Notes: generated by a model from the sequence alone, not told the origin. DNA of 63,900 nt from an uncultured Oxalobacteraceae bacterium (GCA_946479255.1 CAMLFK010000003.1:1-63900); one strand, 5' to 3'; positions 54,365 to 63,831 are shown, counted from the first letter of the stretch. A program made the numbers and translations.

Positions 54365-57259
54365 CTATTTCACCAGCCGCGTGGCCGGTACATTGAAACT
54401 GTCCAGATTCAGGTGGCCGCCAGTGGCACGGTCAACCGCCTTCAGATACAGGGTCTCGCCCACGTATGCCGAGGCATCCCAGAATACACGCTGATACTGC
54501 TCGAAGTCGATACCGGTGGCCTTCATGAGTTCCTTGTTGTCCGAGGCGCGCACCAGCGCCAGGTACAGGCGTTCGCTGTCGCGCCCGCCGGAGATCAGGA
54601 AGTTGAGCTGGCCGTCGCCGCCCAGCACGAAGCGGCTTGACTCCATGCTGCCGGTGGCGCTGTCGCCGCCCGGCACGCCGGCGCCCGAATAATGGCAGGC
54701 GTCCGGCGCACGGTTATTACCGAAGAAGCCGACACCGCCGCCGATCAGGCTCTGGCGGCTGATGCCGGCGTTGGCGAAGGCCGCGCCATCCTTGACGGTC
54801 CAGCCGGACAAGTCGCAGCGCTCGAAACCGCTGTTGGGCAGCGCCGAACTGAAAGCCGCCGGCTCAAGCTTGATCCCGGCCTGCGCCACCGGCACGGGGG
54901 CCTTGCCCTCCTTGGCGTTCATGGGCCACACGGTCAGCGACAGCACCTTGTCACCGGGTGCGGCCAGCAAGTCCAGGCCCAGCGAGTCCAGGCGCGCCGG
55001 GAACACACGGCTGGTGAGGCTCTTGCGCTCATTCACATAAGCTTCCACCATCGAGCGGTCGAGGAAGACGCGCAGGCGCAGCGGCTCGCCGTCCAGGGCG
55101 AACTGGCCGCCCTGTACACCGTAAGAACGCATGTCCGGGTCGAGCGTGGTACGGCTGCGGTCAATCTCGAAGCGCGCGCCCGCCGTGTCGGCATACAGCG
55201 AAGTCTGTTCGCTGCCATCCGGCGCCTTGCGCACCACCAGGCCGCGCTTGCCGGCCACGCCGGCGGCAGGCTGCAGCTCCAGTTCCACTTCAAGCACATC
55301 GCCACCCGCCTTGGCCAGCGCCGCGCGGGCCGTTTCCACGCTCACGTTGCGTAGCTGAACCAGCGGGGCCTGGCGCAGCCCGGCCAGTTCATCGATCGGC
55401 TTGATACGCAGGTCGCCGTCCGGTCCCAGCTTCATCTCAATCGGCAGGCCGGCATTGTGGGCCCAGCCGGCGTCCCAGTCGATCTGCGCGGTGCGCTCGC
55501 CCTGGGCAATCGACATCACGATCGTGCGGCCGGTTTTCGGGTCGACAAAGCCGCTGGGCCCGGAGAAGTGCCCCTGCCCGAGGTCGAACACGCGCGGCGC
55601 TTCGCTGTCCGGGATGAAGCGGGCGCTGTCGGCATCGAACACACCGGTCCAGTAGTAGCACTGGGCGCCGATATCGTTGAGGAAGACATGGCGCTCGCGC
55701 CCGTCCGCACCCTTCCCGATTGGCAGCAAGGTCGGCAGCTCGAAAGTCTTTTCAAAGCCCGGGTACTTCTTCGCGTCGATGGTAAACAGCGGACCGCGGT
55801 AAGTCCAGTTGATCAGGTCCTTGGACTCGTGGATCATGGCCATGCCGCTGCCACCCGGGACGCGCGAACCGACCAGCTGGAACCAGCGTTTGCCGGCTTC
55901 GTCGCGGAACACGAAGGGGTCGCGGAAGTCGCCGGTGTAGTTGGCGCCACTCTGCTGCAGCGTGACCGGGCGCGGATATTTGTCCCACTCCAGCAGCAAA
56001 GGGTCGGCCAGATTACGCGGGGTGGCCAGGGCGCTGCGCTCGCGAATGCGTTCGCTGTCGTTCCCGGCGGTGAAGAACAGCACGGGCGTGCCGTCTTCCT
56101 TGTACGCCGCGCTGCCCGACCAGATGCCATCCGGCGCCAGGGTGTCGTCTTCCGGCGCCAAGGCGATGGGCTGTTCGCGCCAGTGCACCATGTCGGGACT
56201 GGTCCAGTGGCCCCAATGGATCTGGTGCCAGAACGGCCCGAACGGGTTCTTCTGGAAGAACAGGTGGTACTGGCCCTTGTAGTAAAACGGCGCGTGCGGC
56301 TCGTTCATCCAGCCCGAGTCGGACATGGCGTGGTACTGCGGGCGATAGCGGTCGCCGTCAAACGTCGCCAGCGGAACTTTGGCATCGTCGAAGCCGATGG
56401 CGGGCGGCTTGCCGCCGCGCGCCTGCAGGTCCGCCGCCACCAGTGCGGCGATGGCCGCGCCATCGGCCGTGGTCGAGATGCGCACTTCATCGATCATGCC
56501 GTGGAAGGTGTTGAACTGGAATACGCCCGCCACCGATAGCGGCTGAGAGTGGCGGCCAAGGCTCAGGCCCCGCGCCGGCACGGTGAACTCGCCCTGCGCC
56601 GGCGCGGCGCGGCTCGCTACCTGCACGCCGTTCAAAAACAGGTGCACGGTGCGGCTGGCCGGATCCCAGCTTGCCGCGATGTGAGCCCACTGGTCGCGCG
56701 CCAGCTTGCGGTCCTTGACGCGTAGGTCGATCAGGCTGGAACCAAAGCCCAGCTTAATGCCCCAGCTGCCGTGGCGGTGTACGCCAAAGGAGAAGCCCTG
56801 CTTCGCCCCTTCGTCGAACTGGCTCAGTACCGCCGAATAGTGATCGCCATCGCCCCACTCGAAGGCGTGCGGCGCCACCCAGGCGCTTACGGTGAAGCCA
56901 TTGTCGACCTGGGCGGGCGTCAAGCCTGGTGCCGCCACGTCGGTGGAATAGCCGTCGAACAGCAGGCAGCCGCCCTTGATACACTGGCCCGGTGAACGCC
57001 ACAACGGGTCCGAGTCCGGCTTGAAGCGCGCACGCCTGAACACATACTGCACGCTGTCGCCACGTCCGCTGACCTGCTCACGTGCAGTCGCGCCCGTGCT
57101 CTCGTCCAGGGCCCAGTGGGCGATCGGGCCGCGTACAGCCGGCGGCAACGGCGCAGCCGCCGGCGAGGCCGTGGCGCCGCCGCAGGCCGTCACTACAAAG
57201 GCCGCCAGCAGCACCACGCCACCGACGGCTGCGCGCCTGCCTATTCTCACTCGTTCCAT
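54365..57259 (-). CDS. large lipid-anchored GH32 protein with LamG-like and C-terminal sandwich domains
   Basis: Protein of 964 residues. Lipoprotein signal with lipobox VTAC. Residues ~45-245 form a concanavalin/LamG-like domain (FTVSAWVAP, WAHIAASWDPASRTVHLFLNGVQVA). GH32 propeller and sandwich occupy ~300-820: the nucleophile region reads WMNEPHAP with E320 where GH32 enzymes normally have Asp, the RDP motif has D447, and the acid region FELP has E507. A C-terminal galactose-binding-like domain (~840-964, NSGFERCDLSGW) ends the protein. Probably a cell-surface fructan hydrolase or fructotransferase. Start at 57259 has AGGAGA upstream. Operator copy C lies 20 bases upstream of the start. 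Confidence 0.88.
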   Translation of the reverse strand: MERVRIGRRAAVGGVVLLAAFVVTACGGATASPAAAPLPPAVRGPIAHWALDESTGATAREQVSGRGDSVQYVFRRARFKPDSDPLWRSPGQCIKGGCLLFDGYSTDVAAPGLTPAQVDNGFTVSAWVAPHAFEWGDGDHYSAVLSQFDEGAKQGFSFGVHRHGSWGIKLGFGSSLIDLRVKDRKLARDQWAHIAASWDPASRTVHLFLNGVQVASRAAPAQGEFTVPARGLSLGRHSQPLSVAGVFQFNTFHGMIDEVRISTTADGAAIAALVAADLQARGGKPPAIGFDDAKVPLATFDGDRYRPQYHAMSDSGWMNEPHAPFYYKGQYHLFFQKNPFGPFWHQIHWGHWTSPDMVHWREQPIALAPEDDTLAPDGIWSGSAAYKEDGTPVLFFTAGNDSERIRERSALATPRNLADPLLLEWDKYPRPVTLQQSGANYTGDFRDPFVFRDEAGKRWFQLVGSRVPGGSGMAMIHESKDLINWTYRGPLFTIDAKKYPGFEKTFELPTLLPIGKGADGRERHVFLNDIGAQCYYWTGVFDADSARFIPDSEAPRVFDLGQGHFSGPSGFVDPKTGRTIVMSIAQGERTAQIDWDAGWAHNAGLPIEMKLGPDGDLRIKPIDELAGLRQAPLVQLRNVSVETARAALAKAGGDVLEVELELQPAAGVAGKRGLVVRKAPDGSEQTSLYADTAGARFEIDRSRTTLDPDMRSYGVQGGQFALDGEPLRLRVFLDRSMVEAYVNERKSLTSRVFPARLDSLGLDLLAAPGDKVLSLTVWPMNAKEGKAPVPVAQAGIKLEPAAFSSALPNSGFERCDLSGWTVKDGAAFANAGISRQSLIGGGVGFFGNNRAPDACHYSGAGVPGGDSATGSMESSRFVLGGDGQLNFLISGGRDSERLYLALVRASDNKELMKATGIDFEQYQRVFWDASAYVGETLYLKAVDRATGGHLNLDSFNVPATRLVK

Positions 57260-57278
57260 GCTTTGTCTCCTGGTGGTG

Positions 57279-57295
57279 ATGTCCACCGTTGTCAT
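57279..57295. promoter_or_regulatory. LacI-type operator, copy C (GH32-ABC-kinase promoter)
   Basis: ATGTCCACCGTTGTCAT, identical to copy A, in the 38-base gap before the GH32 gene. Probably makes this point an internal, regulated promoter. Confidence 0.75.
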
Positions 57296-57297
57296 TT

Positions 57298-58269
57298 TTA
57301 GGTCAAAGAAGAGGCTACTGCGTAGCGGCCATCAATCAGCGTCAAGGCAATCGGATCGCAGATCCGGCCGACGAATATGCCATCGGCGCCGGTGTCTTCG
57401 AATGCCATCAGGCAGTCGCCGCCGGTGAGCGGATCGGGCAGGATCTTGCCGGCATAGCGGCGGCACGGCACGTCGCCATCGAGGAACTGTTCGGCCGGAC
57501 GCCACGGTCCCAGCGGATTGTCGGCCACCAGGTAGGAGGTGCCGGACACGCCGCCGCCCTGTTGTTCACGCAGTGCCGGGGCCCAGTGTTCGCGGATATT
57601 ACAAAAGGTGCAGAACCACTGGCCGTCGCGCTCGAACACCTGCGGCACTTCCAGCTGGCCGTAATGGCCGCCCTCGTACACCGGGGCCGTGGCTTCCCAG
57701 TTCACCAGGTCGCTCGACACCGCATGGCCGATCACGCCACGTTCGAACTTTTCGCCATCGATGCGGCGGGCGGTGAAGAACATGTGGTACTGCCCGTCGA
57801 TTTTCTCGGCCAGCACATACGGGTCGCGCAGCGCGCGGTCGTGCCAGCTGCCTTCGGTATGCTCTTCATAGAAGCGCTCGTCCAGGTCCAGCGCCAGGCC
57901 GTTGCCCACGCGCGTCCACGGGCCGTCGATGGATGGCGCGGTGGCGTGGCCGATCCGCTGGCGCAGGCCGTTCTCGGCGCGGCAGGTGCCGGTGTAGAAC
58001 AGGTGGTAGCAACCTTCGGCCTTGATGACCGAGCCGGTCCAGGTGGTGAAGTCATCCCATGCCGGCGCAGGCGCCGGGCCGAATGCCGTGCCTAGTACGT
58101 TCCAGTTGCGCAGGTCGCTGGATACGGCATGGCCGATCGAGACGTTCCAGTGGCGCAGGTCGGGGTTGCCGATGGACCGGTCGGCCTGCAGGAAGAACAG
58201 GTGCTGGGTGCCGTTTTCGGCGTAGTGCCAGAAGTCCCAGATGAATTTGTCGTCGAGTTTGAGTGTCAT
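57298..58269 (-). CDS. cytoplasmic GH32-like (clan GH-J) glycoside hydrolase
   Basis: Protein of 323 residues, a single five-bladed propeller without signal peptide. The three acidic motifs of clan GH-J/GH43-type propellers are visible: D12 in KFIWDFWHY, Asp in RALRDPYV and Glu in GQLEVPQVF. GH32's usual C-terminal sandwich is missing, so it resembles short beta-fructosidase-like members. Likely splits imported fructosides in the cytosol to feed the fructokinase. It starts 18 bases after the MalG-type permease stop. Confidence 0.78.
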   Translation of the reverse strand: MTLKLDDKFIWDFWHYAENGTQHLFFLQADRSIGNPDLRHWNVSIGHAVSSDLRNWNVLGTAFGPAPAPAWDDFTTWTGSVIKAEGCYHLFYTGTCRAENGLRQRIGHATAPSIDGPWTRVGNGLALDLDERFYEEHTEGSWHDRALRDPYVLAEKIDGQYHMFFTARRIDGEKFERGVIGHAVSSDLVNWEATAPVYEGGHYGQLEVPQVFERDGQWFCTFCNIREHWAPALREQQGGGVSGTSYLVADNPLGPWRPAEQFLDGDVPCRRYAGKILPDPLTGGDCLMAFEDTGADGIFVGRICDPIALTLIDGRYAVASSLT

Positions 58270-58287
58270 GTGAATAGGAAGTGAGGG

Positions 58288-59172
58288 TTAGCCTTTGATG
58301 CCGGCACCGGCCACCGAGGCCACGAACTGCCGCTGGAAAGCGAGGAACACCGCCAGCACGGGTAAAGTGATCACCGACGCGTAGGCCATGATCTGCCCCC
58401 ACGAATTGGTGCGTCCAAAGAACTGCTGAATGCCCGGCTGGACCGGACGGAATCCTTCCGACTGGATCACCATGATCGGCCACAGATACTGGTTCCAGGC
58501 GCCGATGAAGAGCACGATGGCGGCGGTGGCGATCACCGGCCCGCTGTTGGGCATGATGACGCGCAGGTACACCGTCCACGGCCCGGCGCCGTCCATCTTG
58601 GCCGCTTCGTCCAGCTCGGGCGGGATATCGCGGAAGAACTGGTAGAACAGGAAGGTGCAGAAGGCATTGGCGACAAACGGAATGATCTGCACATGCAGGC
58701 TGTTGAACCAGCCGACCTGCAGCGCCAACGCGCCCTGCTCGATCGCTGGCCAGGGCAGGCGCGCCACCAGCGACAGCAGCGGGATGGCGATCACTTCGAA
58801 GGGCACGATCACCAGCGCCACCACGATGCCGAGCACGACGTGGCGCCCACCCCAGCGCATGCGCGCCAGTGCGTAGGCCAGCATACTGTTGAGGAAAATC
58901 CCGGCGGCCACGGTGCAGGCGGCGATGATCGTCGAGTTCAGCAAAAAGCCCGGCAGGTCGCTTTTCTCAAAAATGGCGCGGTAATTATCCAGCGACCAGC
59001 CGGGACCAGGCACATAAGTGGACCAATGGGTCAGGTTGTCGAACACCGCGGTGTCGCCCTTGAACGAGGCGGCGAACATGAACACCAGCGGCATGGCGAA
59101 CACCAGGCCCAGGCCCGCCATGGTCGCCAGCAGCAGGGTTTTGCGGATCAGGTTCTGCATCGGCTGGTTCAT
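58288..59172 (-). CDS. sugar ABC transporter permease, MalG-like
   Basis: Inner-membrane permease of 294 residues with six helices. EAA loop region ELDEAAKMDGAGPWTVYLRVIMPNSGPV is typical of the CUT1 group. It overlaps the MalF-type permease gene by four bases. A start four codons later (MQNLIRKT) is possible. Partner of the 59169-60230 permease. Confidence 0.92.
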   Translation of the reverse strand: MNQPMQNLIRKTLLLATMAGLGLVFAMPLVFMFAASFKGDTAVFDNLTHWSTYVPGPGWSLDNYRAIFEKSDLPGFLLNSTIIAACTVAAGIFLNSMLAYALARMRWGGRHVVLGIVVALVIVPFEVIAIPLLSLVARLPWPAIEQGALALQVGWFNSLHVQIIPFVANAFCTFLFYQFFRDIPPELDEAAKMDGAGPWTVYLRVIMPNSGPVIATAAIVLFIGAWNQYLWPIMVIQSEGFRPVQPGIQQFFGRTNSWGQIMAYASVITLPVLAVFLAFQRQFVASVAGAGIKG

Positions 59173-60230
59173 TGGGCCGCTCCCTTCGCGGTGAGCATGC
59201 GCTGGATGCTCGATACTCCCAGCACGATCATGAAGAACACCAAGGTAATGGTCGAGCCGTAGCCGATGTCCTGCTCGTCAAAACCCTTGCGCACCGCGTG
59301 GTAGACCACGGTGGAGGTCGAGTCGAGCGGCCCGCCCAGGGTCATCACGTCGACCTGGGTGAACAGGCCGAAGGCCAGCAGCGTGGTCGATACCAGCACG
59401 AAGATGATGGTGTTGCGCAGGCCCGGCAGCGTGACATGCACGAAGCGTTGCCAGGCATTCGCGCCCATCAGGGTGGCGGCCTCGTACTGCTCCGCCGAGA
59501 TCGACTGCAGGCCGGCCAGGAACACCAGCATCTGGAAGCCGGCGCCCTGCCAGGCCGACATCACGGCGATCGCCGGCAGCGCATAGCGTGGCTCGCCCAG
59601 CCAGTCCGGCCCGGCCTCGGGATTGCCCAGCACGGAGCGCAGCAATTCGTTGATCAGGCCACGGTCGGTGTTGAGCAGGAAGGACCAGACGATCGCCGCC
59701 ACCACCATCGACGTCACCACCGGGGCAAAGTACACGGTGCGAAAAAAGATCCGGCCGCGCAGCTTCTGGTTGACCAGCAAGGCCAGGCCCAGTGCCACAC
59801 CGCACTGCAGCGGCAGCACCAGCAGCGCAAACAGGAAGGTGTTGATCAACGAGCGGTAGAACAGCGGATCGCGCGCCGCCAGCACAAAGCGAGTATCGCC
59901 CAGGTCCACATGGAAAGCCGGACGGTAGCCTGCCAGGCCGGGGTGGGCCTCGCGGGTCTGGCGCCAGGTGGGAAAGCGCGCGCCGTCTTCACCGGCCTGC
60001 TCGTTCGCGGACACCGTCAGCGTCCGCACCGACAGCAGCCGCACATAATTATCCAGGCCGATGAAGCGGGTCGGCTCGGGCGTCACCAGCCGGTGGTTGG
60101 TGAAGGTGGCGCCGGCCGCCAGCAGCAGCGGCAGCAGGATGAAGGCGGCGAACAGCAGCATGGCCGGCGCGGCGAAGGAGCCGACCGCCCATGCGCCGTC
60201 TTGCCCCAGTCTGATTTTGGCTGAACTCAT
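59169..60230 (-). CDS. sugar ABC transporter permease, MalF-like
   Basis: Inner-membrane permease of 353 residues, with an N-terminal helix, a periplasmic insertion of ~90 residues and five more helices. The EAA loop QYEAATLMGANAWQRFVHVTLPGL marks it as a CUT1 sugar permease. ATGA overlaps on both sides couple it to the binding protein and to the second permease. Confidence 0.92.
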   Translation of the reverse strand: MSSAKIRLGQDGAWAVGSFAAPAMLLFAAFILLPLLLAAGATFTNHRLVTPEPTRFIGLDNYVRLLSVRTLTVSANEQAGEDGARFPTWRQTREAHPGLAGYRPAFHVDLGDTRFVLAARDPLFYRSLINTFLFALLVLPLQCGVALGLALLVNQKLRGRIFFRTVYFAPVVTSMVVAAIVWSFLLNTDRGLINELLRSVLGNPEAGPDWLGEPRYALPAIAVMSAWQGAGFQMLVFLAGLQSISAEQYEAATLMGANAWQRFVHVTLPGLRNTIIFVLVSTTLLAFGLFTQVDVMTLGGPLDSTSTVVYHAVRKGFDEQDIGYGSTITLVFFMIVLGVSSIQRMLTAKGAAQ

Positions 60231-61501
60231 CGCGTCACTCCCGCCTGGCTGTTCGCTGAAAACCCGTAACCGTTGTTGCGGGCGATATTGTGTTCGATCG
60301 CTTCGACCGCTTCGTCGAGCGCCTCGGCCGGGTCCTTCCCGCCGCGCAGGTCGGACAAGGTCTTCTCGAAGACCGAAGAGATGGCCGGATAGGCCGGCGT
60401 TGCCGGCCGCGGCAGCGCATAGCGGCGGGCGAACTCGAAGTAGATGCGGCGCGAGCCGCCGGGCCGGTAATGCTCGGTGAGTTCGGCCGCATCAAAGCTG
60501 ACCGGCACGTGGCCGGTGGCACGCGACATCTCGGCCATCTCGCGCGTAGCAATCATGTAGGTCAGGAAGGCGCCCGCCCCGTCCGGATGCTTGCAGTCGC
60601 GCGACACGGCCCACTGCCATGACGCGGCACCGATGCGCGGTCCCTGGCCAAAATCGGGCGGCGGCATCACCACCAGGTCCTTGCCGAACAGGCGGCCGTA
60701 GTCGTCCGCCTTCCATGAACCGGTATAGTGAAACAGCGCACGGCCCTGTTCGAACGCGCGGTCGTCGGCCGGGTTGCGCTCGACCAGGCGCTCCTTGAAC
60801 AGCTGCGCGTAGTAGCGCGCCACCGTCAATGCCGCAGGGCTGTTGAGCACACCATCGACGCGCAGGTAGTTGGAACGGTCGATCAGGTCGGCACCGGCGC
60901 TCTGCAGCCAGGGCGAGAAGGCATAACTCAGCCACTCGGCGCGCGAGCGGCCGTTCATATCGAGCGGAAAACGCACTGCGCCGCCCTGCTTGCCCTTGAC
61001 GAGGATGCGGTGAAATTCCTGGGCGCTGTACGGCTGGTCGATGGTGGCGGTTCGCACGCCGAGCGCTGTCAGTTGCGAGCGGCGCGCAAACAGCGCCAGC
61101 GTCACGTCGAACTGGCCGACGCTATAGAGTTTTCCACGGTAGGTGCCGCGTCCGCCCGGCAGCAGGCGCGCCACGCTTGCTGCCGGCAGCATGTCGTCGA
61201 GCGCGCGCACGTGGCCGGCCCAGGCAAAATTCGGCACGGTCGGCTGGTCGATGGCGATCACGCAGGGCAGCTGGCGCACCAGCGAGGCGGCCGTGATGGC
61301 GCCGGTGTAGCTTGCCTGCGGCATGCTCTCGACCACCACCTTCCACTTATCCTGGCTGGCGTTAAAGCGCGCCACCGCGGCGCGGCCGGCCGCCATTTCC
61401 GCGTCACCGGTATCGTGGCGCCACAGGCGGATTTCGACCGGTGCCGCCACCGCCGGCATAGCCAGCAGCGTCAGCACGGCAAAGATGCTGCTGCGTTTCA
61501 T
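60227..61501 (-). CDS. sugar ABC transporter periplasmic binding protein
   Basis: Secreted binding protein of 424 residues, family 1 (CUT1). Signal peptide ends at AVAA. The mature start VEIRLWRHDTGDAE and the region RALFHYTGSWKADDYGRLFG are typical of bacterial sugar-binding proteins. It overlaps lacI upstream and the MalF-like gene downstream by four bases each. Probable ligand: short fructo-oligosaccharide or sucrose-like sugar (inference from neighbours). Confidence 0.9.
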   Translation of the reverse strand: MKRSSIFAVLTLLAMPAVAAPVEIRLWRHDTGDAEMAAGRAAVARFNASQDKWKVVVESMPQASYTGAITAASLVRQLPCVIAIDQPTVPNFAWAGHVRALDDMLPAASVARLLPGGRGTYRGKLYSVGQFDVTLALFARRSQLTALGVRTATIDQPYSAQEFHRILVKGKQGGAVRFPLDMNGRSRAEWLSYAFSPWLQSAGADLIDRSNYLRVDGVLNSPAALTVARYYAQLFKERLVERNPADDRAFEQGRALFHYTGSWKADDYGRLFGKDLVVMPPPDFGQGPRIGAASWQWAVSRDCKHPDGAGAFLTYMIATREMAEMSRATGHVPVSFDAAELTEHYRPGGSRRIYFEFARRYALPRPATPAYPAISSVFEKTLSDLRGGKDPAEALDEAVEAIEHNIARNNGYGFSANSQAGVTR

Positions 61502-62520
61502 GCGCGCTTTCCTTTGGCTGGCCTGGCGACCGTGCCGCGTTCGACCGCGACGCAGTGCACGCGCACGGTGCCGGCGCCGGCGTCCGCGCCGATGGCCTGG
61601 CGCGCGGCCAGCTCGCCCATCTCCCGGTATGGCAGGGCCACCGTGGTGAGCCCCGGGTCGAGCGCTTCCGAAATCAAACGGAAATCGTCGAAGCCGACCA
61701 CCGACACATCGTCCGGCACGCGCAAGCCGCGCCGCTGCAGGATGAAGATGGCGCGCATGGCCATCTTGTCGTTACCGCACAGGATGGCGGTGGGCTGGTC
61801 GGCGCTGGCGAACAGGCGCGCGATGGCCTCCTGCAGATGGCTGAACTCGGCGTCGGGAATCGGCGCGGCGCCATGCAGCAGCCATTCGGTGCGCGGGGTG
61901 ACGCCGTGCTCGCCCATGGCGCGCATGAAGCCCTGAAAGCGCAGGTCGGTCGCGACCATGTGCGGAATCAGCTGCAGCAGCGCGATCTTCTTGTGCCCGG
62001 CCTTGAGGACCAGCTGGGCGGCCACATAGCCGCCCTCCTCGTCGTCCGGTACGATCTGCGGGTAGCGCGCGGGCGCCTCGAAGCAGTTGGCCAGCACGGT
62101 CGGCGTGGCGCCCAGGATCGGTTCGATCGTCACCTGCGCATGGAAAGGCGTGGCGAACATGATCGCCTCCACGCGCCGCTCGCGCATGTCGGCCACCAGC
62201 CGGCTGGCGGTTTGCGCATTGCCGCCGGTCTCGCCGATCAGCAGCATCTTGCCCATCCGTTCGCAGACCGACTGGATGCCCTTGATGATCTCGGCCGAAT
62301 CGGGCGTGGTGGTGAGCTGTTCGGCGATCACCGCCACCAGGTCGGTCGGGCGGCCGCGCAGCATACGGGCCGCGGCCGACGGCGCAAAGTCGAGCTGCTG
62401 CATGGCCTGCTCGATCTTCTTGCGGGTTTTCTCGGACACCGAGGAGGCGTCGTTGAGTACCCGCGACACCGTCTTGATCGACACCCCGGCCTTCTCGGCC
62501 ACGTCATGAATGGTTGACAC
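61498..62520 (-). CDS. LacI-family regulator of the fructan locus
   Basis: Regulator of 340 residues. The N-terminal LacI helix-turn-helix and hinge read TIHDVAEKAGVSIKTVSRVLND and SAAARMLRGRPTDLVAVIAEQL. The periplasmic-binding-protein-like effector domain follows (FILQRRGLRVPDDVSVVGFDDFRL). First gene of the minus-strand run lacI - binding protein - permeases - hydrolase. An operator copy lies 42 bases upstream (62562-62578), so it is probably autoregulated. Confidence 0.93.
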   Translation of the reverse strand: MSTIHDVAEKAGVSIKTVSRVLNDASSVSEKTRKKIEQAMQQLDFAPSAAARMLRGRPTDLVAVIAEQLTTTPDSAEIIKGIQSVCERMGKMLLIGETGGNAQTASRLVADMRERRVEAIMFATPFHAQVTIEPILGATPTVLANCFEAPARYPQIVPDDEEGGYVAAQLVLKAGHKKIALLQLIPHMVATDLRFQGFMRAMGEHGVTPRTEWLLHGAAPIPDAEFSHLQEAIARLFASADQPTAILCGNDKMAMRAIFILQRRGLRVPDDVSVVGFDDFRLISEALDPGLTTVALPYREMGELAARQAIGADAGAGTVRVHCVAVERGTVARPAKGKRA

Positions 62521-62561
62521 TTTTTCTCCGTCTCCTGCGCAAAACAGCTTGTCCGGCCATT

Positions 62562-62578
62562 TTGTCCATCGTTGTCAT
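62562..62578. promoter_or_regulatory. LacI-type operator, copy D (lacI / CE2 divergent promoter)
   Basis: TTGTCCATCGTTGTCAT, matching copy A at 15 of 17 positions, in the 167-base divergent gap between lacI and the CE2-type esterase gene. Confidence 0.72.
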
Positions 62579-62687
62579 GTTGAAGTATGGTAGACCGGAA
62601 CATTGGCGAGGTCAACTGCTTAATTCATCGCTCTAATGATGTCACGATACAATGCGAACCCGGCTTCCATGGACCCTCATCGACCCA

Positions 62688-63782
62688 ATGAATACATCGC
62701 ATATCAGCAACCGCCTGCTCGGCGGCATCACTGCCCTTCTTCTCTGCGCCCACGCATGGGCCGGCACGCCGGTACAGCCGGACGCCGCGCGCCTGAAGTT
62801 TACCGGCCGTATCGATTTCAGTAAACCATCCGCGCCGGTACTGTCCTGGCCGAACAGCAGTATCGAAGCGAACTTCACCGGCAGCACGCTGATCGTCAAG
62901 CTCGACGACCGCACCGGTAAAAACTTCTTCAATGTCTTCATCGATGGCGACCTGGCGCGCCCGCACATCCTGGCCGCCGAAAAAGGTGCCAAGGCCTACA
63001 CCATCGCCACCGGCCTGGCGCCGGGCAAGCATCACGTGCTGATCACCAAGCGCACCGAAGGCGAGGAAGGCAATACGGTATTCCAGGGACTTGAACTGGC
63101 CGACGACGGCCGCCTGCTCCCTCCCCCGCCACGCCAGGAGCGCCGCATCGAATTCTTTGGCGACTCCATCACCAGCGGCATGGGCAACGAGTCGCCGGAT
63201 GATGGCGAGGACCATCACCTGAGGGACAAGAACAGCTTCCAGTCCTACGCCGCGATCACCGCGCGCGCGCTGGATGCGGAAGTGCATACGATTTCGCAGA
63301 GCGGCATCGGCGTGATGATCAGCTGGTTCCCGTTCACCATGCCTGACTTTTACGACCAGCTCGACGCCGTGGGCGACAACGACACGCGTTGGGACTTCCG
63401 CCGCTGGACGCCGGATGTGGTGGTCATCAACCTGATGCAGAACGACAGCTGGCTGGTCGACGGCGAAAAGCGCCTGCAGCCCATCCCGGACGACGCCCAA
63501 CGGGTGGCGGCATACAAGAAGTTCGTGCAGACCATCCGCGCCCGCTATCCGAAGGCCTACATCGTCTGCGCGCTGGGCAGCATGGATGCCACCCGGCCGG
63601 GATCGAAATGGCCCGGCTACGTGAAGAGCGCGGTCGCCGAGATCGCGAAGGACACCGGCGATAAACGCATCGATACCTTGATGTTCGAGTTCACGGGTTA
63701 CGGCGCGCACCCGCGTGTCAAGCACCACCAGGCAAATGCGGCGGCGCTGACCAGCTTCATCAAGCGCAAGCTGAACTGGTAA
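62688..63782 (+). CDS. secreted SGNH-hydrolase, carbohydrate esterase family 2-like
   Basis: Protein of 364 residues with a signal peptide (cleavage after HAWA). An N-terminal jelly-roll (~25-150, with LKFTGRIDFS, STLIVKLDD and GKNFFNVFIDGD) precedes the SGNH catalytic domain. The nucleophile Ser is in EFFGDSITSGMG, the Asn in INLMQND, and the His in GYGAHPRVKHH. The arrangement matches CE2 acetyl-esterases, which deacetylate xylan or other sugars. The ATG at 62688 gives a clean signal peptide. An in-frame ATG at 62652 would add 12 residues. Divergent from lacI with an operator between. Confidence 0.85.
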   Translation: MNTSHISNRLLGGITALLLCAHAWAGTPVQPDAARLKFTGRIDFSKPSAPVLSWPNSSIEANFTGSTLIVKLDDRTGKNFFNVFIDGDLARPHILAAEKGAKAYTIATGLAPGKHHVLITKRTEGEEGNTVFQGLELADDGRLLPPPPRQERRIEFFGDSITSGMGNESPDDGEDHHLRDKNSFQSYAAITARALDAEVHTISQSGIGVMISWFPFTMPDFYDQLDAVGDNDTRWDFRRWTPDVVVINLMQNDSWLVDGEKRLQPIPDDAQRVAAYKKFVQTIRARYPKAYIVCALGSMDATRPGSKWPGYVKSAVAEIAKDTGDKRIDTLMFEFTGYGAHPRVKHHQANAAALTSFIKRKLNW

Positions 63783-63831
63783 CTTCCGAGGGTCGCGCTT
63801 TAAACTCGCTATGTCACGTTGAAGTTAGTAG

